Assembly: GCF_001311985.1 (NCBI RefSeq) | Contig: NZ_BBCJ01000033.1 | Location: 1-51,194, forward strand | Direction of reading: 5' to 3' | DNA from: Geotalea toluenoxydans JCM 15764 | Lineage (GTDB): Bacteria; Desulfobacterota; Desulfuromonadia; Geobacterales; Geobacteraceae | Length of the DNA stretch: 51,194 nucleotides | Shown: one piece after another, positions 10,830 to 25,354 of the stretch | Numbering within the stretch: position 1 is the stretch's first letter | How the letters are laid out: each line of letters opens with the position of its first letter | The notes under the pieces: model-generated | What the model was told of the DNA's origin: nothing | What the model saw: the letters and a program-made list of their open reading frames with translations, nothing else | Databases searched by the model: none | Made by a program: the position numbers and the translations under genes

Positions 10830-10875
10830 GAATGAACGTTCATTCTTTATAACTACTGATGCAGCTCCTTGTCAA
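10830..10875 (-). promoter_or_regulatory. tetR promoter with abutting TetR operator
   Basis: On the minus strand a perfect TTGACA -35 box (10875-10870), an 18-base spacer and a TATAAA -10 box (10851-10846) are followed immediately by the perfect 16-bp palindrome GAATGAACGTTCATTC (10830-10845), which covers the expected transcription start. This is a classic autoregulation layout. Confidence 0.85.
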
Positions 10876-10995
10876 CGGAAAATTAATAGGGAAACCTTCA
10901 CATAAGGCAGAGTGCGTTGTGAGTGAATAATGATGTGGCGAGAGATGCATCCCTAAGAGTATGCCAAGCGAGGAGAGTTTCTTTGCAAGACTGGA

Positions 10996-11990
10996 TTATA
11001 AACGTTTTTGCAGTGGTATTTTCGGTACGTTTGCCGAATCTGTCGCCAGAAAAGATAAAATCAACTGGATGCCCACCAGCGTCGTAATGCAGCGAGCATT
11101 ACCGTGCCGCTGGTTGCCACCACTCCAGTGCGCACAGATGTCACCCATGCCGTACTTCCGACAATCATACCTATGGAAAGGGCCAGCAGTCCCAGCAAAA
11201 GTCCCAGCGACATGGCACTGAAATCACGAAGATAATAGTTGTAAAAAATTCTCTTCAAGGTGTTCCGCACATGTTTGCAAGCGAATTCAGGGATCGAACG
11301 GAAGACGTTCAAGTTACTTTTTTCATCCGCATATCTTGCAGGGAGCGGAACATCCATCACAACCGCACGAATGATGTTCAGCCTGAACAGCATGTCTGAC
11401 TCAAAGAAATAGCGATTATCTACCTTTTCCAGGGGTAGATGTTCCACCACCTTGGAGTGCACGGCAGTGAATCCGTTGGTGGGATCAAAAATATCCCAAT
11501 ACCCGGACGAAAATTTGGCAATAAAGGAGAGGGCCGCATTGCCGAGCAGGCGCACCAGGGGCATCTGTTGCACCCCTTCAAGGTAGTAGAACCTGTTGCC
11601 CTTGGTGTAATCTGCAATGCCGTTAATTATAGGCGAAATCAGGATGGGGATATGTTTGGGGTCCATCTGCCCGTCACCGTCAAGCTTGACCACGATGTCG
11701 GCGCCGTCACTGACCGCCTGCCGGTAACCGGCAATCGTAGCCCCCCCTACACCACGGTTTTCCCCGTTGAAAAGAACCCGAACCCGCGAATCGTCGCACT
11801 TTTCTGAGACGTATCTCCCTGTCTGTTCGAAACAAGCATCATCTACCACATAAATTGCCTGCACTTCCGGGCCAATCGCACTGATCACGCCAAGTATATG
11901 ATTGCGGACGCCATAACAGGGGATAACTACGGCGACTGACTGCCTTCCGTTTCCCGACAGTGCCTCTGAATCTTTAAGGTGTGACTTCAT
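10996..11990 (-). CDS. Family 2 glycosyltransferase with C-terminal membrane helices, frameshifted near its end
   Basis: A GT-A fold glycosyltransferase of the dolichyl-phosphate-sugar synthase-like group. SVAVVIPCYGVRNHI opens the nucleotide-sugar domain, YVVDDACFEQTG follows, and the metal-binding motif lies in VVKLDGDGQMDPKHI. The C-terminus carries two hydrophobic segments (FSAMSLGLLLGLLALSIGMI and a second one after VTSVRTG). One base is missing near 11094; restoration extends the protein to 331 residues, ending LQKRL at 10996. The start overlaps the upstream gene by 17 bases, so translation is coupled. With the neighbouring GT39-type enzyme it probably makes a lipid-linked sugar donor that the partner uses; this is inferred from the pairing. 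Confidence 0.85.
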
Positions 11991-13586
11991 AAACCGCTAC
12001 TCCGACACTGGAAGGATCTTTATACAACAGATGGAGGCGCACCCCGGCCATGGGGGTGAAAGAGTCTCCGTTCTGTGGGGCTGTACTAAGGATTGACGCA
12101 GGTGCATTGAAAAGCGGCAGGAAAAGCAGCTCGAATTGGGGTCGCATGCCCGCCAGCATGCCATCGATTATTATATATCTTGCCCCTTTTTGTCTGGCCG
12201 TGGAGACCATCTCCTTAAGGTCCGTCTGGGGCATGCCTACATTTTCCAATTCCGAATAAAAGGATATTCTTCCCCACCGGGTCATTATTTTTGCTCCCGG
12301 GGGGAGATGCTTTTTCAGGAGCTCTCCGATACGACGCTGGTCGTAACGGCCGCCGTCATCTTCGAATTGATAAGGCTTGTTGCGATCTGCGGGAATCTGC
12401 GCGGCAAAAGTGTACAGGGTAAGCAGTGAGACCGCGATAATGGAAACCGGCGCCCAAGCCATATATTTAGAAAGGCCACTGTTTGCGGTAAACAGCCCCG
12501 ACAGCCAACGTTCGGCGGAATACAGACCATTACCCACCCATAAAAAAAGCACCGGCAGGTACGGTTGCAGGTATTCAGGCCCAACAAAGAAAAAGACCAC
12601 GATGATGCCGAAGGGAGCAAAAGATGCCAGTAAATACACTCGCCGTGTTACCTGCTCCCGATTCCACCTTCCCCAAAAGAAGCCGGCTACCACGGCGACC
12701 CACATATACAAGGGCACCATGGTCTGAAAGACTTTGATCAGATTTTGCGAAAGGTTTATCCAGAGAAAATCCGGGTAGGAGCGAATCACTTCAAGAAATC
12801 CAATCCCCTTGAAGCCAGGTTCGTTTTTCAGATCCGGCCGGCCCAGATACTCGCTCAAGGCATCGGCGAGGGTTGCGCCCCCCTTGCCGGTCAATTGCCA
12901 CTGGCCGGTGACATTGTGAACCAGCAGGACAAAGGGCAACAACATCAGTATAAAGGAACCTGCACATACTGAAATCAGGAGGAGTCGTTTTTTCACGCTC
13001 CTGGTGCCGCCCCACGGCAGGAGCAGTACCGGCGCCATAAAAGCAAAGGCAACCAGAGATTCCGGCCTGGTAAGGTAAGAAAGCCCGGCTACAGCGCCAG
13101 CGGCAAGCGCCCACTGCACAGAGCCGCGGCGGAAAGCCTGCCACAAAAGCCAGTACCATGTGACGAGCAAAGTGATATACGTCGCCTGGGTCATGACCTC
13201 GCAAGCCCAGGAGCGCAGTGGCGGCCAGGCGATCACGAGAATGCAGCAATAATGCCAATGGAACGCTCAAAGAAGTCCCTGGCAAGCAGATACAGCGGAA
13301 AGATCAGCAGACTGCCCATCACTGCCGATACGAGGCGACCGGCTGACTCCGTATCTACGTCTAATAAACTTACCATCGCCGTCAATGACGGATATATGAC
13401 GCCATAGGTAGTAAGCGGAGCAAAGTTGCCGTTGATAAGATTTCTCGCCGCAGATACATAGCCAACCCCATCGGCAGAAATGACACGATAGAAAGGAATA
13501 AAATACAGCCTTACCAGGAGCGCCGCGGTAAACAGTGAAACCAACAATATCAGCTCATTCCTGTTCAGGAATCGTTCCTTGTTCAT
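11974..13586 (-). CDS. Glycosyltransferase family 39 / PMT-type integral membrane protein, frameshifted copy
   Basis: A polytopic membrane protein with many hydrophobic helices, resembling the ArnT/PMT_2 group that transfers a sugar from a polyprenyl-phosphate donor. The first periplasmic loop carries the acidic pattern SADGVGYVSAARNLINGN, where the catalytic Asp lies in this group. RPESLVAFAFMAPVLLL and a C-terminal periplasmic region follow. One base is missing near 13237, joining the first 117 residues to the rest; restored length is 537 residues. The ATG at 13586 is chosen over an earlier in-frame start because the hydrophobic region begins just after it. It overlaps the downstream GT2 gene. 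Confidence 0.85.
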
Positions 13587-13725
13587 GCTATCAGTCTCCG
13601 GTTTCAAAAAACTGCTTCCTGCTTGCGGCAACATATCGGATTGTCACTATATTATTTAGATCACATTGTCAATTTATTAGTAGTGCTTAAACCGTTTGAG
13701 ACTGGCAGCTTCTTTCTCCCATGGC

Positions 13726-13758
13726 AAAAAAAGAGGCTACGGCCAAAGCCATAACCTC
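13726..13758 (-). terminator. Terminator downstream of tRNA-Arg(UCG)
   Basis: An 11-bp stem with two G-U pairs (13733-13743 with 13748-13758), followed on the minus strand by seven T. It begins 12 bases past the tRNA 3' end. Confidence 0.88.
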
Positions 13759-13769
13759 CGTTTATATAT

Positions 13770-13846
13770 TGGCGCGCCCGGACAGATTCGAACTGCCGAC
13801 ACCCTGGTTCGAAGCCAGGTACTCTATCCAGCTGAGCTACGGGCGC
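13770..13846 (-). tRNA. tRNA-Arg, anticodon UCG
   Basis: A 77-nt cloverleaf on the minus strand. The 7-bp acceptor stem GCGCCCG/CGGGCGC is followed by G and an encoded CCA. The D-arm begins GCTCAGCTGGATAGAG, the anticodon stem-loop is CCTGG-CTTCGAA-CCAGG, and the T-loop is GTTCGAATC. The TCG anticodon reads CGA arginine codons. Confidence 0.97.
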
Positions 13847-13944
13847 CTGATGCCGCTGCTGTTGTTGCATGAAAGCCGGTGCAGTCTAACCGCAATCGCT
13901 TTGCCAGTCAAGACCATTCCTGGTCATGCAGCTGCCTTTCGCCA

Positions 13945-13976
13945 TAAAAAAACCCGAAGCAAGCTCGGGTCTTTTT
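13945..13976 (-). terminator. Terminator of the small secreted protein gene
   Basis: A stem ACCCGA/TCGGGT (13952-13957 with 13965-13970), with further pairing inside the loop, is followed on the minus strand by a run of seven T. It lies just past the stop of the gene ending at 14002. Confidence 0.75.
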
Positions 13977-14001
13977 CATCGTCTCAGAGAATCTTCCATT
14001 T

Positions 14002-14210
14002 TCAGGGGAAGTGGTTATCTTTTTCGTTAAGCGTGGCCATGGCTGTTTTTATCTCCGGCCGTAGTAGCTGCCGGTCTGCCTGCTCATAATGGGCTGCTTC
14101 GGCATGAATCTGCCGCTTCATGTTCATTTCGTTGGCCGCATCGATCTGGCCGATGATCCCGCGGAAAGAATAACTGCCGCCATCACTATCCCCTGATAGA
14201 ATCTTGTCAT
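14002..14210 (-). CDS. Small putative secreted protein, probably frameshifted
   Basis: A perfect GGAGG sits before an ATG at 14210. The N-terminus MTRFYQGIVMAAVILSAG looks like a signal peptide, but that frame stops after 28 codons. Adding one base in a GGG run near 14160 joins it to a charged segment, GQIDAANEMNMKRQIHAEAA, that ends NEKDNHFP at 14002, just before a terminator. The restored product is about 69 residues, exported and rich in Gln, Glu and His. No family is recognised. The signal peptide, ribosome binding site and terminator make a real gene more likely than not. Confidence 0.5.
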
Positions 14211-14333
14211 TGCCGTACCTCCTTATAACAGGCTGTTGGATTTCAACAGTCTGCAATCCAGGTTATGCAGAGCGAGCATGCAGGACAAGTATAAATAGTT
14301 TTAAATTAAAAGCAACTTATTTTTAGATATTTT

Positions 14334-17676
<3,343 letters not shown>

Positions 17677-17693
17677 GGCTTTGCTCCTGCCGA

Positions 17694-19677
17694 TCACATG
17701 TAGTAGTCGAAATCCGCCTCATGGCGCAGACGCGGACGGATCTGGAAAATGCGTGCCGGCATCCGGCGGGGATCAAGCTCAATGAAATTCCAGGCCCCCT
17801 GCCAGATGGATTTTTCATCACTGATGAGATCGTGGATCAGATAGGGATGCCCCGGAGCAACTCCAAGCTGCTCAAGGGGAACGTGCAGCCTCCCCCCCTG
17901 AACTTGTCGGGTCCAGGTTTACCACCACGAGAATGATATTGCCGCCGTCACGGGAGACCTTGCTGTAGAAAATGAGGTTGTCGTTGTCCGTCTCATAGAA
18001 GGTAACGTTATAGGTGCTGTGAAAGGCGCGATTCTCCCGGCGAATGCGGTTGATGGTCGTGATCAGCTCCTTCAGGTTACCGGGGGCATTGCGGTCCCAG
18101 CTCCTGATCTCATATTTCTCCGCGTCCAGGTATTCCTCTTTCCCCGGCAGCTTCGTTGATTCCCAGCTCGAAGACCGGGCCATAGATGCCGTAACTGGAT
18201 GAAAGGGTCGCTGCCAGGACCAGGCGATGATGAAAGCCGGCCGCCCTCCGTACTGGAGATGCATGGGGAGGATATCCGGGGTGTTCGGCCAGAAGTTGGG
18301 GCGAAAGAACTCCCGCACCTCGCTGCGGGTCAGCTCGCCAGGTAGGCGGTCAACTCGTCCCTGGTGGTCCGCCAGGTGAAATAGGTGTAGGACTGGCTGA
18401 AGCCAAGCTTGGCCAGGCGGTACATGACCTTTGGCCTGGTGAAGGCTTCGGCAAGGAAGATTACATCCGGATAATCGCGCCTTATCTCGCCTATCAGCCA
18501 CTCCCAGAAAGGGAAGGGCTTGGTGTGCGGGTTATCCACCCTGAAGATGCGAATCCCCTTTTCGATCCAGAAGGTCACGACCCGCTTCAGCTCCTGCCAG
18601 AGCGACTGCCAGTCCGGTGTCTCGAAGTAAAAGGGGATGATGTCCTGGTATTTCTTCGGCGGATTTTCGGCAAATTGGACCGTGCCGTCAGGCCGCCAGA
18701 AAAACCATTCCGGGTGATCCCTCACATAGGATGATCGGGGGAGCACTGGAAGGCCAGGTCGAGGGCAATCTCAAGGCCATGGGTCGCCGCCTTGACCACC
18801 AGGGATTCGAAGTCCTCCATGGTACCCAGCTCGGGATGGAGCTGGGCGTGTCCCCCGCTTATGGCACCGATGGCCCAGGGGCTGCCCGGGTCGTCCGGAT
18901 CGGCCGTTGGGGCGTTGTTCTTTCCCTTGCGGTTAGTGGAACCAATGGGATGAAGGGGGGGGATATAGAGCACATCAAAGCCCATTCCCGCCAATTCAGG
19001 CAGAAGCTCCTCACAATCACGGAAGGTACCGTGCCGCTTGCCATCTGTCCCCAGAGACCGGGGAAACAGCTCATACCAGGCACTGAAGCCGGCCTTCTCA
19101 CGCTCGACGACCACCGAAAGCTCATGGTGATAACGTGTTGCCAGCGGCCTGTCTATGACACTGCTGTAAAGGTGTCCTTCGGAAATAAGTCCCAGCGCCA
19201 CCCGCTGTTCCGGGCTATGGCGGCTGGAAAGTTCGTCCGCCGCCCCATGCAGCCGCTCTGAGGCTTGATGATTCCCATTCCCGGCGGCCGTTTCCGCCGC
19301 CTTCTTGAGTTGATCCCTGATCATGTCCAGTTCGACCGTTACATCCTGTCCATCCTCGTATTTTTTCAGCAGGTCCTTCTGCCATGATTTGAAATGGTCC
19401 ACCCAGCAATAATGGTGTACTGCCAGACCCCGGTGCTCCGGAGGACAAAGGAGCCTTCCCAGCGGTCATTGCCCACATGCTTCATCTGCTCCTCGCGCCA
19501 CGACTGTTCCGTCTCCACACGATAGAGCAGAACGGCACTCACTTCATCGTGGCCGTCGCAGAAAATATCGGCCTTCACCGTCAACTCGTCCCCGCAGATC
19601 CTTTTGACAGGATACAAGCCGCAATCCACCTGGGGGAAGACCCCTTCGATGACTACCCGTTTTCTCCCTTCAGACAT
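17694..19677 (-). CDS. glgE: Alpha-1,4-glucan:maltose-1-phosphate maltosyltransferase (GlgE), frameshifted copy
   Basis: GlgE adds maltose from maltose-1-phosphate to the non-reducing end of alpha-1,4-glucans. An N-terminal beta-sandwich domain ([20 protein letters not shown]) precedes the GH13 subfamily 3 core: [28 protein letters not shown], the nucleophile in [16 protein letters not shown], the acid/base in [13 protein letters not shown], and the signature [13 protein letters not shown]. The frame is broken at about 19400, 18730, 18340, 18225, 18165 and twice near 17910. One site needs either an extra base removed or two added. Restoration gives about 662 residues, ending HEADFDYYM, the right size for GlgE. 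It lies between treY and treS-mak on the same strand. Confidence 0.95.
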
Positions 19678-19730
19678 ATGAGCCCCCTCGTCGAGATGTC
19701 ATGTCTGCTCTACAGGAAAACTACTGCGCG

Positions 19731-22720
19731 TTAGTGGAGACGCTCCAGCATGGCGACCGGAGCATCGCTGAAAACCTCGGCCAGCTCTAGGGCAGTACCC
19801 ATACCCCGGTCCGCTCCGGCAATGGTCCCGCCGGTGACTATATTCCGGTATTTTGCCCCCTGCTCTTCCCACGGCAAGGAAAGGGCGGTGTCTTTCCATA
19901 CATCCCTGCCGACGGGTACAGGCCCCAGATCGCCAACCAGTCCGACGGTCAGCCGGGAAGCGGCAATAATCATGGTTTTCCGTTCCCACCTGCGGGCAAA
20001 GGCGCATCCATGCCTGGATTTTTCCCCTTGCACCTCCAGGGGCAGATAGTCCCCGTTTTCAAAGAGCCGGCGTTCTGCACGCCGGTAATTGAGGCCGCGG
20101 TATATGAGGTAAAGCTTGATGCCGCCGTCCTCTTTCGCCGCCAGCAGTTCACGGACCAGGGGGCCTGGCCCCACCTGAGCTTCTCGCTCCTTAAGCCGGC
20201 TGAGCATCTCGCGCCGGATGCGGAAATCCACCGGCCGCCGGTTGTCCGGGTCCACCAGGCTCAATTCCCACAGTTCCGTTCCCTGGTAGAAATCTGGTAT
20301 GCCGGGCGAGCCTATCTTGAGCAGTACCTGGGACAGGGAATTGAACATGCCGTGGTGGGAAACCAGGGCGGCAAAAGCTTTGAAATCCCTGAGAAAGGCT
20401 GCATCCCCCAGGACGGCATCGATAAAGTCCGTCAGTGCTTTTTCATAGGTCCCGTTGGGGTTTATCCAGCTGGTGTGAACCTTGGCCTCGCGAGTCGACT
20501 TGACCATGTACTCCCTGATCCTGGCTTGAAATCCCGGCGAAAACGGATTCGAAACCTCCTCCACCGGCCAGGCGCCGACCAGGGTCTGATAGAGCAGGTA
20601 TTCATCGTTACGCCCCGGCGCCGGCTGCCCGTCCACCATGTTTTTTTTTCTCTTGTTCAGGCGACTCCACTTCACCAGAGATTTCTGCCATTTCTCCGGC
20701 ATCTCGGAAAGGACATCGATTCGGTTCTTACGTCCTCACCCCTCTTGGAATCATGGGTTGCCGTAGCTATAAGGGCGTGGGGGAAGGTCCTGAAACGGTC
20801 CGCATTCTGGCTGTGGAAGGCATCAACGGAAATACCGAACCTGTCCGGCGCCCCTCCCACCTCGTTGAGGGAAACGAGGCGGTTATAGACATAAAAGGCC
20901 GTATCCTCCATCCCCTTGGCGGTGACCGGCCCGGTAAGCTGCTGAAATTTCATGACGAAATCCAGCCATTCCAGCCGGTCCCCTTCGCTGGCATCCTCCC
21001 CCTGGCGGAGCAGCAGGACATCACGGAGAAAATCGAAGATGGAAGTACTGATGGCGGGATTGCGGCGCTTGGCCTTGGCCACGGCGGTTTCTATGTACTG
21101 GACGTCTTTCTCCCGAATGATCGAAGAATTGGCGTAGGTCCTGTAGACGGGAAAGCAGGCAATGACCTCGATGATGGCCCGGGTCAGGCTGATAAGGGTG
21201 AAATCCCTGGTCAGGCGATTCTTTTCCGAGATGTTATTCAGATAATGCCCAAGGGTGTTGATCTCCCCCGACATGGACACCTGCATGACCAGTTTTTTCT
21301 TCTCGTAGACCGCTTCGGCAAAGTTGATGGTCTGGCGGATAAACCTGGTATAGCTGCGGTCCAGCCACTTGAGGTTTTCCTGGTCGATGAAAATGCCATT
21401 CAGATAATTGAGATAGTCATAGCCGGTGGTGCCGAGCACAGGCCACTCCTCCGGCAGCTGCTCCCCTTTGAGCAGGATCTTCTCGCAAACTATAAAGAAT
21501 GGCTTGTATGACGGATTTTCAGCAATCACTCCGTTATAGTCGTCGTTGCATTTCTTCATAAAATCGGCTGCAGTTTCGGCATCGGCCAAGCGGGGGCCGG
21601 CCCCGGATGCGCCCAGACAGCACTGGATGAAGCAGTTTCTCTGCAACCGCTCCAGGTAGGTCAACGGGTCATAAAGTCCATCCACATGGTCGATCCGGAG
21701 CCCGGTCACCTTCCCTTCCTGGATAAGCCTCAGGACAAGGGCATGGGTTTCCCTGAAGACAATGGGGTCTTCCATCCTGATGGCGCTCAAGGCATTGATG
21801 TCGAAGAACCGGCGATAATTTATCTCCTCAGTGGCCACCTTCCAGAAGGAAAGGCGGTAGACCTGCCGACAGAGAAGCTGGTCCAGCAGATCGAAACTGG
21901 CCGGGTTACCCTTGCTGCCATTGAAGATGGTCACATTTTCAGTTATGAAGTTGAGGATTTCCACACTCTGGCCACAGAGCATTAAAAGCCTCTTCTTTAC
22001 CACCTCTTTCTCCCGGTACCTTTCGCCAATCTTCTCCGGGTCGTGCTCAGTAGTGGGGGGAAGGTGCTGCAGTGCAGTGATGATGCTCAACAGTTCCTGA
22101 AGAAGCGGAGCATCGGCGGAAAAAGCCGCCTCTACCACATCGAGACGGTGCCTGAGGATCTGCAGCCAGCTGGTCGGCTCCAGGGGAAGCCTGGTTTCGT
22201 AATAAGCGATGGAAAAAGCGCCGTCTTCGAACAACAGGCGCAGCTCCCCGTTTTCCAGGACCTTGCCGTACTGGTCCCCCAGAAGCGGCAATAAGACCTT
22301 GTTGGTCAGCTCCTTCTTTACCGGTTGCCAATTGATATCGAAGAAGGTGGCATAATTGGAACAGGGACCGTTTTCCAGGACGTCCATCCACCAGGCATTT
22401 TCCCTGCTTTCTATGCACATGTGGTTGGGGACGAAATCGAGGATGTGCCCCATGCCGAATTTGTCCAGCTCGCCGATCAGCTCTGCATAGGCCTCGCCGG
22501 TGCCTATTTCCCAGTTGAGCCGGTTCTGGTCCACAACATCGTAGCCATGCATGCTTCCTTCCTTGGCCGTCAGGTAGGACGATGCATAGATGTCGCTCAC
22601 CCCCAGATCGTTAAGGTAGGGGACGATCTCTTGGGCAGCGGCAAAACTGAATTGCCGGTTGAACTGGAGCCGGTAGGTTGCAACAGGTATTCTCGCAGCC
22701 GGCGGGTTCTCGTTTACCAT
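19731..22720 (-). CDS. treY: Malto-oligosyltrehalose synthase (TreY), frameshifted copy
   Basis: TreY rearranges the reducing-end linkage of malto-oligosaccharides to an alpha,alpha-1,1 bond, the first step of the TreYZ trehalose route. The protein begins with RIPVATYRLQFNRQFSFAAA and shows GH13 motifs: ILDFVPNHM, the nucleophile in VTGLRIDHVDGLYDP, the acid in IVCEKILLKGEQLPEEWPV followed by GTTGYDYLN, and TATHDSKRGEDVRTR. The C-terminal part has GSPGIPDFYQGTELWELSL. One base is missing near 20723; restored length is 996 residues, slightly longer than many TreY proteins. The start has GGAGGTGCA directly before the ATG. Its product is the substrate of TreZ, encoded two genes upstream. Confidence 0.96.
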
Positions 22721-22832
22721 TGCACCTCCAACTTTAGAGTTTCGCTTTCTTCACACCCTCTGTGCCCTCTCTCCAGTTCTCTCCCAGAGAAAGAAGCATT
22801 TTCTCCCCCATCAAGGTGGAGGGAGTGTAGTG

Positions 22833-25271
22833 TCACTCTTCCGCCAGGACTGTTCCCAGGTTCATGGAAAGCATCTCCCCCAGCTGTTTGAAGGCCTCAA
22901 CCCACCCTGCGGCAGCCCCATCCCCTTCCCTGGCTCGGCTCTGGAACCGGGGATATGCAGTTTTCGCCAATTTGTAATAAACGTTCTGCATGTCCCAGAG
23001 ATCCACTTGAATAGGGGTAGTCTTCTGCAGCTCGACAAACGTCTTGATCCTCTGCAGCAGCGCAAGGTCTGATGGGCTCCCGTAAAGCCGGTCCATCAGC
23101 ATCGGCAAAGGTGCGCAGGCTGTATTCCACCTCGGGGAGATCCACAGCCACCTGCCAGCGCTGCATGTTGGCGATGATCCTCTGCACCTGGTCCCCGTCC
23201 ATATCCTCGGCCATGAGCGCTTCTTTTATCTCCGTGTTAAGGCTTATCTCTGCAGCAGCCAAAAATCGCTTCGGCACCGGCATGCCGGTCTCCTGGACGA
23301 ACTCCATCAGATGGCGGTTATGCTCATAGATGCTGCGGTAGTCCTGGGTGAACTCCTCCATGGTGGCATCGAGGATGAGGTTCAGTATTTCCCGCTGTTC
23401 ATCGCGGAAAAGATCCAGGAGAGAGAAATTGTGCATGCCGAAATGCTTGTCCAGCAGGCCGACAATCTCGATGTAATGCCCCCGGTCAAATTCTTCCAGC
23501 AGTTCCTCCTTGATGGAGGCACATGCTGCTTCTATCAGGCAGGAACTTACCCCCCCCTTGAAGTCGTGGTGGCCGATGCGAACCACGCAGAACATGAGCC
23601 GGGAGCTCTCCTGGGTAATCTCGGAAACAATGCGCACCGTGCCGGTTGCCAATGCCGCATCTTCAGTAACCATCTTCTTGTAATCTTCCACGTTGACCGT
23701 ATAGGAAAAGATCCTGGTCTGTTCCGGATATTCCCTGAACAGGGAGCTGAAGGCAAAGTGGACCGCCACCTTGGTCAGGTCGACCTGGGCCGGAAGGGCA
23801 AATTTCTCATAGATTTGGGTACCGTTGCCGTTTTCCGGGATATTGGACCGGGCAGCGGACAGCCTTTCCTTGAATCCCCTTTCAAGATCCTGCCCCAAAA
23901 GCCCTTGGGACAGCTGCAGTGCCCTTCCCGCGTACTGGATGACCTGAACCGTCTCGATGCCGGAAAGCTCGTCGAAGAACCAGCCGCAACTGGTATACAT
24001 GAGCATGGCGTGGCGCTGGATCTCCTGCAGCTTCAGCACCGCCACCTTGTCATCGTCGCTCAGGTTCCTGCGCGCCTGCTCCGCGAAGAAGGTGTTGCGG
24101 TTTGCTTCATCCCGGTCCAGCACTACCCGGATGTATTCGTTCCGAGCCTGCCACGGGTCCTTGAGATACTGGCGGCCAAGCTCGTCATACCTTTCCGCCA
24201 ACCGGTCCCGCAGCCAGTCCAGGGCACTGCGCAGGGGCGCCCGCCATTCCTGATTCCACCCTCCATGCCCCCCCGAATTGCAGCCGCAGTTGCTCCGCCA
24301 GCGCTCGATGCCGTGGGCACAGCTCCAGGAAGAATTTTCATGGATCTGCACCTCAACGGTCGGAGGAAACTGGGCGAGATATTCGCCATAGTTGGTGAGA
24401 CGGGCCAGGCTGTTGCTTTCGATATGGTCCAGGGCGGCTGCAAGGGCCATATCTCCGAACTTGTGGTGATGGCCGTAGGTTTCCCCATCGGTGGCGATAT
24501 GGAAAAGCTGCGGCCAGTCCCTGGCGTCGTCGAAGCCCCCTACCAAGCGTTGGGCAAAGGCCTCGCCACGGCTAAGCAGGTCCTCGAAGGCGACCGCCTG
24601 GGAAATGGGACCGTCGTAAAAAAAGAGGGTGATGGTCCGTTTGGAGGGAAGCCGGCAAAGATAGGCCCTGGTCGGGTCGATGGATCCATTGCATTCCTGC
24701 CACTGCTCTTCGCCGATCTTCCTGAAGGAGGCTGCCTGGCGCGGAGCCAGGATGGTGTATTTAATCCCCTGCTCGGCCAGGATATCCAGGCTTTCCAGGT
24801 CCACGGCCGTTTCCGCCAGCCACATCCTTCGGGAAAGCGTTTGAAGCGGTGCTCGAAGTCCCTGAGCCCCCAGACGACCTGGCTGCACTTGTCTCGGGCA
24901 TTGGCCAGGGGCATAATCATGTGATTGTATACCTGGGCGATGGCGGCACCATGCCCGGACCGCCAATCCATGCTCTGGCGGTCCGCATCCAGCACGGCCT
25001 GGTAAAGTTCCGGGTCGCAACCCTGCATCCAGGAAAGGAGTGTTGGGCCAAAGTTGAAGCTGATCTTGGCATAATTGCTGACGATATCCTTGATCCACCC
25101 TTCCCCGTCCAGGATACGGGACGCGGAGTTGGGCGCATAGCATTCCGCGGCGATGCGCTCATTCCAGTCATGATAAGGTCGGGCCGAATCCTGAATTTCA
25201 ATGGCCTCAAGCCAGGGATTTTCCCGCGGCGGCTGATAAAAATGTCCATGAATGCAGATAAAGCGCTCCAT
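22833..25271 (-). CDS. GH57 family protein with DUF3536 domain, frameshifted copy
   Basis: An approximately 812-residue protein whose N-terminal 330 residues form a glycoside hydrolase family 57 domain: ICIHGHFYQPPRENPWLEAI at the start, SFNFGPTLLSWM, VWGLRDFEHRF, MWLAETAVDLESL and the active-site motif HIATDGETYGHHHKFGDM. The rest matches the DUF3536 region often fused to this domain, with ENSSWSCAHGIERW and a long helical C-terminus. GH57 includes alpha-amylases, 4-alpha-glucanotransferases and branching enzymes; the activity of this group is not established to my knowledge. Indels lie near 24832 and 23103. Its position between treZ and treY suggests it works on the same glucan pool, perhaps by trimming or branching it. 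That is inference. Confidence 0.88.
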
Positions 25272-25290
25272 TATTACCCCTTAAAATCAT

Positions 25291-25354
25291 GTTCGAGGTT
25301 CGAGGTTCGAGGTTCGAAGTCTTCCCGTCACTTGTCACTTGTCACTTGTCACTC
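25291..25354. repeat. Two short heptanucleotide tandem arrays
   Basis: Three copies of GTTCGAG plus a variant GTTCGAA (25291-25318) are followed after 8 bases by three copies of GTCACTT plus a variant GTCACTC (25327-25354). The second array overlaps the last codons and stop of treZ. A related GTTCNAN array lies at 48060-48133. Confidence 0.85.

Noticed and set aside
23311..24924. 537-codon open frame on the plus strand opposite the GH57 gene
   Set aside because: Same reason: antisense shadow of a conserved enzyme gene, with no recognisable domain.
25291..25354. CRISPR array
   Set aside because: Units are contiguous 7-mers without spacers, and no cas genes are nearby.
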